Below, piece by piece: positions 23,392-36,323 of a DNA stretch of 64,000 bases. A program made the translations under genes and the position numbers. Below the pieces are notes generated by a model. That model ran no database searches. It was given only the letters and a program-made list of their open reading frames with translations, and had not been told where the DNA came from. Source of the stretch: Antedon mediterranea (Eukaryota; Echinodermata; Crinoidea; Comatulida; Antedonidae); contig NC_092676.1 of NCBI RefSeq assembly GCF_964355755.1, positions 26,642,288 through 26,706,287 of the forward strand, given 5' to 3'. Every line of letters begins with the position of its first letter. Position 1 is the first letter of the stretch.

Positions 23392-25743
23392 TAATAAAGT
23401 GACCACATACTATATATAGTAATCTGTACTACCTAGTATAATATAAAGTGATCACATACTGTGTATAGTAATCTGTACTACCTAGTATAATATAAAGTGA
23501 CCACATACTGTATATAGTAATCTGTACTACCTAGTATAAAATAAAGTGACCACATACTGTATATAGTAATCTGTACTACCTAGTATAATATAAAGTGATC
23601 ACATACTGTATATAGTAATCTGTACTACCTAGTATAATATAAAGTGACCACATACTGTATATAGTAATCTGTACTACCTAGTATAATATAAAGTGATCAC
23701 ATACTGTACATAGTAATCTGTACTACCTAGTATAATATAAAGTGACCACATACTGTATATAGTAATCTGTACTACCTAGTATAATATAAAGTGATCATAT
23801 ACTGTATATAGTAATCTGTACTACCTAGTATAATATAAAGTGACCACATACTGTATATAGTAATCTGTACTACCTAGTATAATATAAAGTGATCACATAC
23901 TGTATATAGTAATCTGTACTACCTAGTATAATATAAAGTGACCACATACTGTATATAATAATCTGTACTACCTAGTATAATATAAAGTGATAACATACTG
24001 TATATAGTAATCTGTACTACCTAGTATAATATAAAGTGATCACATACTGTATATAGTAATCTGTACTACCTAGTATAATATAAAGTGACCACATACTGTA
24101 TATAGTAATCTGTACTACCTAGTATAATATAAAGTGACCACATACTGTATATAGTAATCTGTACTACCTATTATAATATAAAGTGATCACATACTGTACA
24201 TAGTAATCTGTACTACCTAGTATAATATAAAGTGATCACATACTGTATATAGTAATCTGTACTACCTAGTATAATATAAAGTGACCACATACTGTATATA
24301 GTAATCTGTACTACCTAGTATAATATAAAGTGATCACATACTGTACATAGTAATCTGTACTACCTAGTATAATATAAAGTGATCACATACTGTATATAGT
24401 AATCTGTACTACCTAGTATAATATAAAGTGACCACATACTGTATATAGTAATCTGTACTACCTAGTATAATATAAAGTGATCACATACTGTACATAGTAA
24501 TCTGTACTACCTAGTATAATATAAAGTGATCACATACTGTATATAGTAATCTGTACTACCTAATATAATATAAAGTGACCACATACTGTATATAGTAATC
24601 TATACTACCTAGTATAATATAAAGTGATCACATACTGTACATAGTAATCTGTACTACCTAGTATAATATAAAGTGACCACATACTGTATATAGTAATCTG
24701 TACTACCTAGTATAATATAAAGTGACCACATACTGTATATAGTAATCTGTACTACCTAGTATAATATAAAGTGATCATATACTGTATATAGTAATCTGTA
24801 CTACCTAGTATAATATAAAGTGACCACATACTGTATATAGTAATCTGTACTACCTAGTATAATATAAAGTGATCATATACTGTATATAGTAATCTGTACT
24901 ACCTAGTATAATATAAAGTGATCACATACTGTACATAGTAATCTGTACTACCTAGTATAATATAAAGTGATCACATACTATATATAGTAATCTGTACTAC
25001 CTAGTATAAAATAAAGTGACCACATACTGTACATAGTAATCTGTACTACCTAGTATAATATAAAGTGACCACATACTGTATATAGTAATCTGTACTACCT
25101 AGTATAATATAAAGTGACCACATACTGTATATAGTAATCTGTACTACCTAGTATAATATAAAGTGACCACATACTGTATATAGTAATCTGTACTACCTAG
25201 TATAATATAAAGTGACCACATACTGTATATAGTAATCTGTACTACCTAGTATAATATAAAGTGATCATATACTGTGTATAGTAATCTGTACTACCTAGTA
25301 TAATATAAAGTGATCACATACTGTATATAGTAATCTGTACTACCTAGTATAATATAAAGTGATCACATACTGTATATAGTAATCTGTACTACCTAGTATA
25401 ATATAAAGTGATCACATACTGTATATAGTAATCTGTACTACCTAGTATAATATAAAGTGATCACATACTGTATATAGTAATCTGTACTACCTAGTATAAT
25501 ATAAAGTGATCACATACTGTATATAGTAATCTGTACTACAGTACCCAGTATAAAATAAAGTGATCACATACTGTACATAGTAATCTGTACTACCTAGTAT
25601 AATATAAAGTGATCACATACTGTATATAGTAATCTGTACTACCTAGTATAATATAAAGTGATCACATACTGTATATAGTAATCTGTACTACCTAGTATAA
25701 TATAAAGTGATCACATACTGTGTATAGTAATCTGTACTACCTA
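23392..25743 (+). repeat. 49-bp minisatellite downstream of TRIM copy 2, ~48 copies
   Basis: Same 49-bp unit as 9025-9606, about 2.35 kb. Variants GTGATCAC and GTGACCAC, and TATATA and TACATA, alternate in order. At about 24180-24620 they form a three-unit (147-bp) higher-order repeat for at least three cycles. It ends abruptly at CTACAGCC. Confidence 0.95.
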
Positions 25744-26385
25744 CAGCCATTTTTGACAATTTCAGACTAAAGTTTTCTCCCTGAAAAGTAGTTTAAAAAA
25801 AGGGCTGAACCTAAATTGTATTGATTATTTATGAGTGACAATAAAGTGCTTGAATAAATGCTTCAGTTGTGTTTTGTAATACTGATTTTGAAGGCATAAC
25901 ATCTTGTTCAAACAGATGAATGCATTAATAACACGATTACAAGTTTCAAAGTGCAAAAACCAACTTTATTGATTACTGTAAACGATTGGTTTTAATTCCT
26001 GAAACTATCATTTGAGCTGGGAAATTATAAGGTATCTAACATAAAAAATGATATTAGATTTATTTAGTTGTATTAGTTCAGTATAGCTGTAGTCTTCTAT
26101 GCAAACAGCTAGTCAAGATAAACACTAATAGATTCTTGTTGTGTTAACATGGATTGTTGGCTTATTGGATATTAGTAACTAGATTATTTTTCCTACAATT
26201 AAATGCCAAGCAGAGATGTATTGTACAGGCATCCGATGATCACATGACAAGACGTAACCAGTATAGTAAAACCCAATTGATAATGGGTGGATAAATAAAT
26301 AAATTGCATTTTTTTAATTCAATAAATTGAAAATATGCAATTTTCTATTTATGTGTAATTTATTAAAAATAAAATCTTTTGCAGA
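25744..26385 (+). promoter_or_regulatory. Upstream region of TRIM copy 3
   Basis: AT-rich. From about 26040 it matches the upstream region of copy 5 (33540-33866), including GTACAGGCATCCGATGATCA and a final TCTTTTGCAGA before ATG. No gene seen. Confidence 0.5.
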
Positions 26386-28078
26386 ATGGCTAGCAAGGAT
26401 TTAAATCTACTTGGAGATATAAATGATAAACTAGAATGTTCTATCTGTAATGGAAGGCTAGAAGACCCAAAATCACTTGGCTGCCTTCATAGTTTCTGTC
26501 TGAAGTGTTCAAACCAACAATGGACAGCTAATATGTCCTATTTGTCGCAAAGAGTATCCCATACCAGTAGGAGGGCTTCAAAAGCTTGCCCCAAATACAA
26601 TTCTTAACAACCTCTTGGAAACCATCAAACAACATGAAGAGAAAGATGAGGTTAAAAGCACTGCTTCTTTGTGCGTCTCTCATGCTAAACCATTAGAAAT
26701 GTATTGCACAAAATGTAAAGTACCAATATGCATAGAATGCACTGCAATGGAACATGCTGCAGGAGATGGAAAACATGAACTAGTTAACATTGTTACAGCA
26801 TTTAATATGTTTAAGGAAACATCAGAAGAATTGAAGAAAGCTGCCAATGTATTCATAAGAAAAACAGAAAATGTACTTAAAGTAGTCACAAAGAATGCTA
26901 AAGAACTAGAAGAAAGTAAAGAGGCAAGTCTCAAAGATGTTGATAACCAAGTTCAAGAAATGGTACAAGTAATCAAGAAAAAAGGAGATGAAATGAGAAC
27001 AAAAGTTGAAGCAAATTATATGGAGAAAAAGGAAGTCAATGATGTACAAATTACAAATTTAACAAAAATAATCAAAGAATTAAACACAATTGTGAGTTCC
27101 TTAAATCAGTTACTAATGAGTGAGCCATCAACTGCTATGAAATCAAATGAGATTATATTAAATAAAATGATGGATGAAATCAACAAATCTGAAGAAATCA
27201 AGCAAAAGGACAGCAGACAAATTAACTTCATCAGAAACAAACAGCTAATTGATTTATTGAAAAAAAATGACATTGGAAATGTTGTATTCAAACCACTTCT
27301 TATCAAAGTAGAGGGGGAGCCTTGTGGAGTAGCAATGTGTAATGATGATTGTTTGCTGGTTTCAATTAACACAAATGAAATTCACAAGTACAACAAATCA
27401 GGAGAATGTATAAGCAAGATTACACTACCAGAAAGTGTTATGGTTTATAGAATGTACAGAATGAAGAATGGCAACATAGCATTCATTGATTGGGGTAATG
27501 AATGCATTAAAGTATGTGATATGAATGGTCATGTGATCAAATCCATTGGTAAGAAGAGTCCATTCAAGAGAACAATAAAGGATCCAAGTGGTATTCACAT
27601 AGATGAGGCAACTAATGTTATATATGTAACAGATTGGGACATGAAATGTGTGTTTATGTTTGACATAATTAATGGTAAGCTGTTGAAGAAGATAGTATCA
27701 CAAAATGAAGAACAAAGATACACTGATGTTGCACTTACAAAAACTGGTAAAGTACTTGTAACAGATGCAGGAAAGCATCAAGTATTATTGTATGATGACA
27801 AGGACAAGTCACTGAAAGTACTCATCAATGAAGGAGTTGAAGATGGTAATGTGAGGTACCCATATGGAGTTGTAGTTGATGAGGATGATAACATCATCAT
27901 AGCAAGTTACCACAAACTACAACTATTCAGTAGTGATGGACATTTTATCAAAAGAATTGATCAACAAGAAGATGGAATTATAAGTACACCACCTCAGTTA
28001 TGTATCATTTCTCATAACCCATGTATGGTGGCTGTAGCACATAGGGGTGACAACACAATCAAAATATTTAATTATTAA
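26386..28078 (+). pseudogene. TRIM copy 3: RING destroyed, long B-box/coiled-coil/NHL frame
   Basis: The first frame (26386-26607) starts normally and has the first RING ligands. It loses one codon before ECSIC and then 14 nt just after CLKC, so the second zinc half is missing and the frame ends at 26607. From an in-frame ATG at 26615 a 487-aa frame runs unbroken through B-box (CVSH...YCTKC...ICIEC), coiled coil and NHL to 28078. It could still make a RING-less TRIM, as several natural TRIM-like proteins are. Its upstream 300 bp match that of copy 5, not copies 1, 2 or 6. Confidence 0.86.
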
Positions 28079-30395
28079 TGTATAAAATATAACATTGCAT
28101 TAAAGAAACAAAGTTAAATCAAAGATCAATTACATTAATCCAAATTATTTATTAATTAGTTTATTATCTTAAGTACACAAATCTTACAATTTAAAAAGAA
28201 TCATTAATTAAAAATAAAACCTAAAATAACCAATATTATTTTTAAAATTTCATATGAGGCAAAACTTATGATGGTTGAATGACTTGTATTTTCTAACTTT
28301 AATTTCATTTGAACTATTGTATATAATACTATAATTGTGTCATCAAAAATAAATGTTTTTTTAGGTTTGTAAATGTTAACATTGATGTAGCATTATCACA
28401 TATTAATGTTTATGTAAAGTATTGTATATATTGTTCTATCCAATTCACTCAACAATGTATTTTTTGTAACTGTTTTAGTGTAACTTTTTATCTTAATATG
28501 TTAATCTATTATTGTAATATCCAATACCAATTTATTGATTGCAATCAAAAACTTTGAACTTTGAAATAAAATTTAAAAAAAACAATAAAACTCTTTTATG
28601 AACTAATTTTTCATTCTTACTTTAAAATAAATTGTATATTTTAATTATCAAATTTTATTGTAATTAATCTAAATGTTAATCTTGGTGTGGGTCATTTTAA
28701 CCGTTCTTTGTGATAGTATTTATGCAAAATTAGCAATTAATAAATTCATGGTGACTGGATATCATTAATATATTTTGTGATTTTAAATGTTTAAACTAAT
28801 AATTTGTACCTTTGTGATTTAATTAAAACAATATTATAGCCTACTGTATGTAGTTGATTCATTTATTGATACTGATTTTTTTAAATATATAATACGCGTT
28901 CGCACTCTAAACGCTTCACATTAATATTACCGGGCCATTTTTTTTTATAGATCAAACACATATAAAAACATAGTTCCATTTTTTATATTACAAAGGAAGC
29001 TTTTGCAAACCTTACCTTTAGTGTCTTTATTTTTGGTTCAAATGTTTTATTTACTTAATAATTAATATGATATATTTATAGTTTATACTGTAATAATTTT
29101 AAAATTCCTACCATGTCTGTTTACTATAGGATGAATGTAGATTATTTAAAAACTTTAATATTATAAAGACAAAATGCACAAACAAAGTAGCCCACTATGT
29201 AGAACAAAACATTGCTATACAAACAATACAACAAACAAATTAAACTAAAGAGAAGGTAAAGGTATTTATTTTGGTCTTTAAACTTAACTAGAAACTGAGG
29301 AAATCCGGGCCTCTATAAACCCATGGCAGCCAGGAGTGGAGCGTCTACCAAGTTCTTTAACATGCACTATACATACACGGCTTTACATCCCATCCGAAGG
29401 ACGAGGCAATGAGAATAAAGCATCTTGCCTAAGGATACAATTAGTATGGTACAGAGATTCGATCCCATGCCTATCACATACTAGTACGATATTATCATTA
29501 CAGAACTGGTGTTTTAACATGTATTGAATTGTGATACATGTATATGTATTGATCATTGTTTAACATGGTAAAGTGAACAATTATAATCACATTCAACTGT
29601 TGAAAATCATCAACAAACAAACTATTGTGTGCTTCTATTGTGATGGATTGATTTAGTTAAATGTTTTGCATCCCAGATTTTGAAATCATCACACCTACAG
29701 TAGTCTAGAATACTGCTCTGGACATATATGATATTTCAACGCAGAAAAACCAACTTTATTTAATGATTGGAAAAGTTTAGTTTGAATTCTTGTAACTAAC
29801 ATTTGAATACAGTACAAGGTATTTACATATAACTTTTTTTTTGTGGATTTATTTTGTATACAAGTCTCATATACAAACAACCATGATACTGTAGATGGAT
29901 TTAGTTAGACGTACAGTACTTAGGCGTGGCTGGAATTGGAGAACTAGGTACATGTGTATTCTATGTTATAACAATAATAATATAATAAGTAATAAGTACT
30001 TTCATCAGTTTCTTCCATGTGTAATATCTCCTTTTTAAAAATATTTTTTTTAACTTTTTAATGTTGTAAATTTTGATGTTTGAAAGCTTGTACCAATTTT
30101 ATATGTAAATCTCTCACAATTCAGTTTTATTTTATATATACTGCAAAGAGAAATATTGAATAAAAGCAGAATGAATGAATGAAATTCTCCAGTCTTGTTT
30201 CTGAAATCTAATCTAAAATATGGTGTGGATATAGTTAATAAGTAATTGTTATTTAATGCTCCATATTCATCTAAATTACACACAAAATCCTAAAGTAAAA
30301 CATTCATTGTGTCGCATAGAAACTAACATGGTGAGAATATACAGTTTGTAATATTATTTTTATTAAACAAAATAATTACAAATTACTATTGCAGG
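28079..30395 (+). other. Intergenic region between TRIM copies 3 and 4
   Basis: Contains the copy 3 3' flank with several AATAAA (for example near 28350 and 28565), a SINE-like fragment at 29285-29475, and the copy 4 leader ending CTATTGCAGG. No other gene is supported. Confidence 0.5.
29285..29475 (-). mobile_element. Probable SINE fragment related to 61163-61481
   Basis: CTTGCCTAAGGATACAA and a weak B-box GGATCGAATCTC on the minus strand (about 29454-29465) are placed as in the SINE at 61163-61481. It is more diverged and lacks a clear A-box. Confidence 0.5.
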
Positions 30396-32168
30396 ATGGC
30401 TAGCAAGGATTTAAGTCTACTTGGAGATATAGATGAGAAAGTACTAGAATGTTCTATCTGTAATGGAAGACTAGAAGACCCAAAATCACTTAGCTGCCTT
30501 CATAGTTTCTGTCTGAAGTGTTTGAAGAATTGGGTTCGAACCAATGGCAAGCTAACATGCCCTATTTGCCGCAAAGAGTATCCTATTCCATTAGGAGGGC
30601 TTCAAAAACTTGCACCAAATACAGTTCTTAACAACCTCTTGGAAACCATCAAACAACATGAACAGAAAGATAAGGCTAAAGGCACTGCCTCTCTGTGTAC
30701 CTCTCATGCTAAACCATTAGAGATGTATTGCACAAAATGTAAAGTACCAATATGTATAGAATGCACTGCAATGGAACATGCCGCAGGAGATGGAAAACAT
30801 GAACTAATTAACATTGTTACAGCATTTAATACATTTAAGGAAACATCAGAAGACTTAAAGAAAGCTGCCAATGAATCCATCAGAAAAACAGAAAATGTAC
30901 TTAAAGTAGTCACAAAGAATGCTAAAGAACTAGAAGAAAGTAAAAAGGCAAGTCTCACAGATATTGATACCCAAGTTCAAGAAATGGTACAAATAATCAA
31001 GAAAAAAGGAGAAGAAATGAGAAAAAAAGTTGAAGCAAATTATATGGAGGAAAAGAAAATCAATGATGTACAAATTACAAAGTTAACAAAATTCAACTCT
31101 CAATTAAACACAATTGTGAGTTTCCTAAATCAGTTACTAATGAGTGAGCAATCAACAGCTATGAAATCAAGTGAGAGTGTATTAAATACACTAATGGATG
31201 AAATTAATATATCTCAAGAAATCAAGCAAAAGGACAGCAGACAAATTAACTTCATCAGAAACAAACAGCCAATTGATTTACTGAAAGAAAATGACATTGG
31301 AAATGTTACATTCAAACCAGTTATTGGTATTAAAGAAGGGGATATGATGCCCAGGGAAGTATCAAAGTGTGATGATGACATTGGAAATGTTGTAATCAAA
31401 CCACTTTCTCTCAAAGTAGAGACTGGGCCTTGGGGAGTAGCAAAGTGTGATGATGATTGCTTGATGGTTTCATTTCGCACAAATAAAATTCACAAGTACA
31501 AACTATCCGGAGAATGTATAAGCAAGATTACACTACCAAGAGGTGTGGAAGTTAACAGTATGTACAGAATGAAGAATGGCAACATAGCATTCAGTGATGT
31601 CGGTAATAAATGCATTCAAGTATGTGATATGAATGGTCATGTAATCAAATCCATTGGTAAGGGTGTATTGATGAATCCATGTGGTATTCACATAGATGAG
31701 GCAACTAATGTTATATATGTAGCAGATGGAAACAATGGACGTGTGTTCATGTTTGACATTAATAGTGGTAAGCAGTTAAAGAAGATAGGATCACAAAATG
31801 AAGAACATGTATACATTGATGTTGCACTTACAAAAACTGGTAAAGTACTAGTAGCAGATGCAGGAAAGCATCAAGTATTATTGTATGACGACAAAGGCAC
31901 ATCAATGAAAGTACTCATCAATGAAGGAGTTGAAGATGGTAATGTGAGGTACCCATATGGAGTTGTAGTTGATGAGGATGATAACATCATCATGGGAAGT
32001 ATAAACAAAATACAACTATTCAGGAGTGATGGACATTTTATCAAAAGAATTGATCAACAAAAAGATGGAATTAGTTTACCACGTCAGTTATGTATCATAT
32101 CTCATAACCCATGCATGGTTGCTATAGCAAATAGGGGTTTCAAATCAATCAAAATATTCAATTATTGA
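30396..32168 (+). CDS. TRIM copy 4: intact RING/B-box/coiled-coil/NHL E3 ligase-like protein
   Basis: A single 590-aa frame. RING ligands are C19, C22, C34, H36, C39, C42, C55, C58; B-box ligands C101, H104, C112, C115, C120, C123, H128, H135. A Lys/Glu-rich coiled coil covers about 145-290, and NHL-type repeats fill about 325-590 (blocks such as GVEVNSMYRMKNGNIAFSD, NPCGIHIDEATNVIYVAD, PYGVVVDEDDNIIM). No SPRY or filamin domain is present. Family knowledge: a cytoplasmic E3 ubiquitin ligase that dimerises by its coiled coil and binds protein or RNA targets by the propeller. About residues 300-328 contain an extra copy of the IGNV..KP...KCDDD block just before the propeller. ATG follows CTATTGCAGG, so a splice acceptor abuts the start codon. 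This is the only copy in the array that is wholly open. Confidence 0.93.
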   Translation: MASKDLSLLGDIDEKVLECSICNGRLEDPKSLSCLHSFCLKCLKNWVRTNGKLTCPICRKEYPIPLGGLQKLAPNTVLNNLLETIKQHEQKDKAKGTASLCTSHAKPLEMYCTKCKVPICIECTAMEHAAGDGKHELINIVTAFNTFKETSEDLKKAANESIRKTENVLKVVTKNAKELEESKKASLTDIDTQVQEMVQIIKKKGEEMRKKVEANYMEEKKINDVQITKLTKFNSQLNTIVSFLNQLLMSEQSTAMKSSESVLNTLMDEINISQEIKQKDSRQINFIRNKQPIDLLKENDIGNVTFKPVIGIKEGDMMPREVSKCDDDIGNVVIKPLSLKVETGPWGVAKCDDDCLMVSFRTNKIHKYKLSGECISKITLPRGVEVNSMYRMKNGNIAFSDVGNKCIQVCDMNGHVIKSIGKGVLMNPCGIHIDEATNVIYVADGNNGRVFMFDINSGKQLKKIGSQNEEHVYIDVALTKTGKVLVADAGKHQVLLYDDKGTSMKVLINEGVEDGNVRYPYGVVVDEDDNIIMGSINKIQLFRSDGHFIKRIDQQKDGISLPRQLCIISHNPCMVAIANRGFKSIKIFNY

Positions 32169-33866
32169 TGTATAAAATATATCATTGCATTAAAGAAACA
32201 AAGTTGAATGAAAGATCAATTACATTAAATCAAAATTATCTATTAATTAGTTTATTACACAAAGCTTAACATTTAAAAACAATCTTCAAATTTGGAAATT
32301 TTAAAATAAAACTCAAAATAACCAAAATCTATTATTCAAATTTTATATGAGGCGAAACTTATGATTTTGTATTTTCTAACTTTAATATCATTTTAACTAA
32401 TGTTATAATTACAGTATATGTCATCACTGAAAAATAAATGGGTTTTTGAGTTGTTTTTTTTGTGTGTATATATGTTTAGTATTTTTAGAATAAGCCTAAT
32501 TTTAATTATTGTATATAATATATGTTATACTTGTAGGCAAAGGCAGTTTTTGTTTTTCTAGTTTTAAATCATTAAATACAACATTATTCTTACTTTATCA
32601 AGTAATCATACATGTTTTGGAAAGCACTTCCCATAATCAGTGTGAAGCTATATTACATGGTGTGTTTATTTTTACTCATTGTCACCGGTATTTAAATAGT
32701 ATTTTTAGAATAAGCCTAATTTGAATTATTGTATATATGTTACACTTACAGGCTGAGGCAGTTTTTGTTTTAGTTTTCCTTTCGATTAGCGATGACTCAC
32801 GACCAACCAATGTCAAGCAAATCAGTCTGTCGAGGTGGCAGGAAACACGTCCCATCCTATCTCTGCCTACGCACAATGATTTAACTTGACATGTTTGGTC
32901 ATACAAATCAAAAGCTCACAAATATGTAGAGTACAATTGTACAGTACATTCATAGCAAGTCACAACAAATTACTACTACAACCTACAACAAGAAGATTTG
33001 TACTGTACGTTATATTTTCTTTTTTAAACCTTATTATTACGTTTCATTGTTGTTATAGATTGTTATAGCCTGCAATATAGCAAGTTACAACAAACTACAA
33101 CTATCTAGTGATGGACATTTTAGTTATGTTATTTATTTAAAGACTTTTGTTTGAAAAGGGGAAATAAAAATATATGCCAATACACAACCACGTTGACGCT
33201 TTCCTTATGGTCTAGTGCTTTGTATGGTAAGTGTCCAATTATAACTCCAAACGTTTGAAAATCTGACAATACCAATGTACAGTATACAATCTGTAAAAAC
33301 TATGGTGCTTCTATTGTGATGGATTGTGCTTTAGTTAGTGTTTTGCATCACTGATTTCTCATGCTGAAAAGAATGCTGGAAAAAATTGTTGTCCTACAGG
33401 TATGATATGATGCCTTGTGATGCTATACCATACTGTTTCTATCAATCATATTGAAATATTATGAGTTATATATTGAGTAACAATAAAGTGCTTTAATAAA
33501 TGCTTCAGTTGTGTTTTGCATTTAACAGGTAAAAAAAACATAACAAATTATATTAAATTTATTTAGTTGAATTAGTTCAGTGTATCTGTATAGTCTCCAA
33601 TGCAAACAGTTAGTGAAGATACACAGTAATAGACTATGGTTGTGTTTAACATGGATTGTTGGCTTAAATATTGGTAACTAGATTATTTTATTAAATGCCA
33701 AGCAGAGATGTATTGTACAGGCATCCGATGATCACATGACAAGCAACTAATATAGTAAAACCCAATTGATAATGGGTGGATAAATAAATTGCATTTTTTT
33801 ATTCAATAAATTGAAAATATGCAATTTTCTATTTATGTGTAATGAATTAAAAAAATCTTTTGCAGA
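32169..33866 (+). other. Intergenic region between TRIM copies 4 and 5
   Basis: The copy 4 3' flank has AATAAA near 32434. A block around AGTATTTTTAGAATAAGCCT recurs at 32478 and 32697. A TRIM remnant lies at 33066-33118 and the copy 5 leader from about 33540. No other gene seen. Confidence 0.5.
33066..33118 (+). pseudogene. Short TRIM NHL remnant
   Basis: ATAGCAAGTTACAACAAACT followed by CAACTATCTAGTGATGGAC matches the late NHL coding segment of copy 3 near 27899-27945 with one small deletion. Only about 50 bp survive, so it is a broken copy between copies 4 and 5. Confidence 0.6.
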
Positions 33867-35565
33867 ATGGCTAGCAAGTATTTAAATCTACTTGGAGATA
33901 TAGATGAGAAAGTACTAGAATGTTCTATCTGTAATGGAAGGCTAGAAGACCCAAAATCACTTAGTTGTCATCATAGTTTCTGTCTGAATTGTTTGAAGAA
34001 TTGGGTTCAAACCAGTCATGGCAAGCTAACGTGCCCTATTTGTCGCAAAGAGTATACAATACCAGTAGGAGGGCTTGAAAAACTTGCACCAAATACAATT
34101 CTCAACAACCTCTTGGAAATCATCAAACAACATGAAAAGAAAGGTGAGGTTAAAGGCACTGCCTCTCTGTGCGCCTCTCATGCTCAACCATTAAAAATGT
34201 ATTGTACAAAATGTAAAGTACCAATATGCATAGAATGCACTGCAATGGAACATACTGCAGGAGATGGAAAACATGAACTAATTAACATTGTTACAGCATT
34301 TAATACGTTTAAGGAAACATCAGAAGACTTAAAGAAAGCTGCCAATGAATCTATAAGAAAAACAGAAAATGTACTTAAAGTAGTCACAAAGAATGCTAAA
34401 GAACTAGAAGAAAGTAAAGAGGCAAGTCTTACAGATACCTGTATTGATAACCAAGTTCAAGAAATGATACAAGTAATCCAGAAAAAAGGAGAAGAAATGA
34501 GAAAAAAAAGTTGAAGCAAATTATATGGAGGAAAAGGAAGGTAATGACGTACAAATTACAAATTTAACAAAAATCATCTCTCAATTAAACACAAGTGTGA
34601 GTTTCCTAAATCAGTTACTAATGAGTGAGCCAGCAATTGCTATGAGATCAAGTGAGAGTGTATTAAATACACTAATGGATGAAATTAATGAATCTCAAGA
34701 AATCAAGCAAAAGGACAGCAGACAAATTACCTTCATCAGAAACAAACAGTCAATTGATTTACTGAAAGTTGGAAATGTTATATTCAAACCACTTCCTATC
34801 AAAGTAGAGGCTAATCCTTGGGGAGTAGCAAAGTGTGATGATGATGATTGCTTGCTGGTTTCATTTTTCACAAATGAAATTCACAAGTACAACCAATCAG
34901 GAGAATGTACAAGCAAGATTACACTACAAGAAGGTGTGAAAGTTTACAGAATGTACAAAATGAAGAATGGCAACATAGCATTCAGTGATGGAAGAAATAA
35001 ATGCATTCAAGTATGCGATATGAATGGTCATGTGATTAAATCCATTGGTAAGGGTGTATTGATGCATCCATGGGGTATTCACATAGATGAGGCAACTAAT
35101 GTTATATATGTAGCAGATTCGCACATTACATGTGGGTACGTGTTTGACATAATTAATGGTCAGCTGTTGAAGAAGATAGGAACACAAAAGGAATCACATT
35201 ATTATGGATACACTGATGTTGCACTTACAAAAACTGGTAAAGTACTTATAGCACATGCAGTAGGTAATCAAGTATTATTGTATGATGACAAGGACAAGTT
35301 AATAAAAGTACTCATCAAAAGAGGTGATGAAGATGGTAAGGTGAGGTACCCACGTGGAGTTGTAGTTGATGATGAGGATGATAACATCATCATAGCAAAT
35401 AAACATAGACTACAACTATTCAGTAGTGATGGACATTTTATCAAAAGAATTGATAAACAAGATGAAATTAGTTATCCACAGCAGTTATGTATCATTTCTT
35501 ATAACCCATGTATGATTGCTGTAGTAAATTGGAGGGACACCAAAATCAAAATATTCAATTATTAA
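33867..35565 (+). pseudogene. TRIM copy 5: RING/B-box/coiled-coil/NHL, one frameshift
   Basis: 33867-34514 (215 aa) is open through RING, B-box and most of the coiled coil. An eight-A run at about 34502-34509 has one base more than its homologues and leads to a stop. The frame resumes at about 34525 and is open to 35565 (346 aa) through the NHL propeller. A 6-nt insertion adds two residues (TDTCIDNQ against TDIDNQ). The propeller loops differ clearly from copies 1-4. Upstream sequence from about 33550 is shared with copy 3, so these two are sister duplicates. Confidence 0.88.
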
Positions 35566-36323
35566 TGTATAAAATATATCATTACATTAAAGAAACAAAG
35601 TTGAATGAGAGATCAATTATGTATTAAATCAAAATTATATATTAATTATTTTATTAATTAATTTATTGTCTTAATTACACAATGCTTAAAATGTAAAAAA
35701 TGCTCTTCAAATAAATTGGAATGATTTGTTTAAAATAAACCCAAAATATTCAATATTTATTTTTTAAATTTTGTATGAGGTAAAACTTATGATGGTTGAA
35801 TGCCTTGTATTTTCTAACTAAAAATAAATGTTTTTGTGTGTATATATTTAGTATTTTTAGAATAATCCCAATTTTAATTATTTTATACAATATATGTTAC
35901 ACTTACAAGCAAAGGCAGTTTTTGTTTTTCTAGTTTTAAATCATTAAATACAACATTATTCTTATTTCATCAAGTAAGCATAGATACCTATGGAAGTAGA
36001 TTGTACATTAAAAAGTCCCTATTGGATGCTATAAAACAACTTGTAATCACCTCTTTAAAAAATATAGATTTTATAAAGCTAACATTTGCTTATATATCTT
36101 TTGGAATATTGTTTACATACAGTACATTTTCGTTACAAAAAAAGAAGGCTAAACACCATCTTGGATGGTAATTACCGAGGATAGGTATTGCCTTTAAATA
36201 AGACTGGGTAGAAGGAACTTAAATTAAACTTCACAGGCTATGTAGAAGCAACTAATTCCCCCATAGTAGAAGAACTGGAGGCTTGGAACTGTATTCCTAA
36301 GGGTACAAAAAAAAATCGCTTAC
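35566..36323 (+). other. TRIM copy 5 3' flank joined to API5 intron 5-like sequence
   Basis: TRIM-like 3' flank can be followed to about 36000. From about 36045 (CACCTCTTTAAAAA) it matches 11881 onward, API5 intron between exons 6 and 5. The junction marks the deletion that removed the exon 6 copy and the minisatellite here. Confidence 0.55.

Noticed and set aside
23392-25743. Regular ~49-bp repetition resembling a CRISPR array
   Set aside because: Adjacent units are nearly identical along their whole length with no variable spacers, and the genome is eukaryotic. It is a minisatellite.
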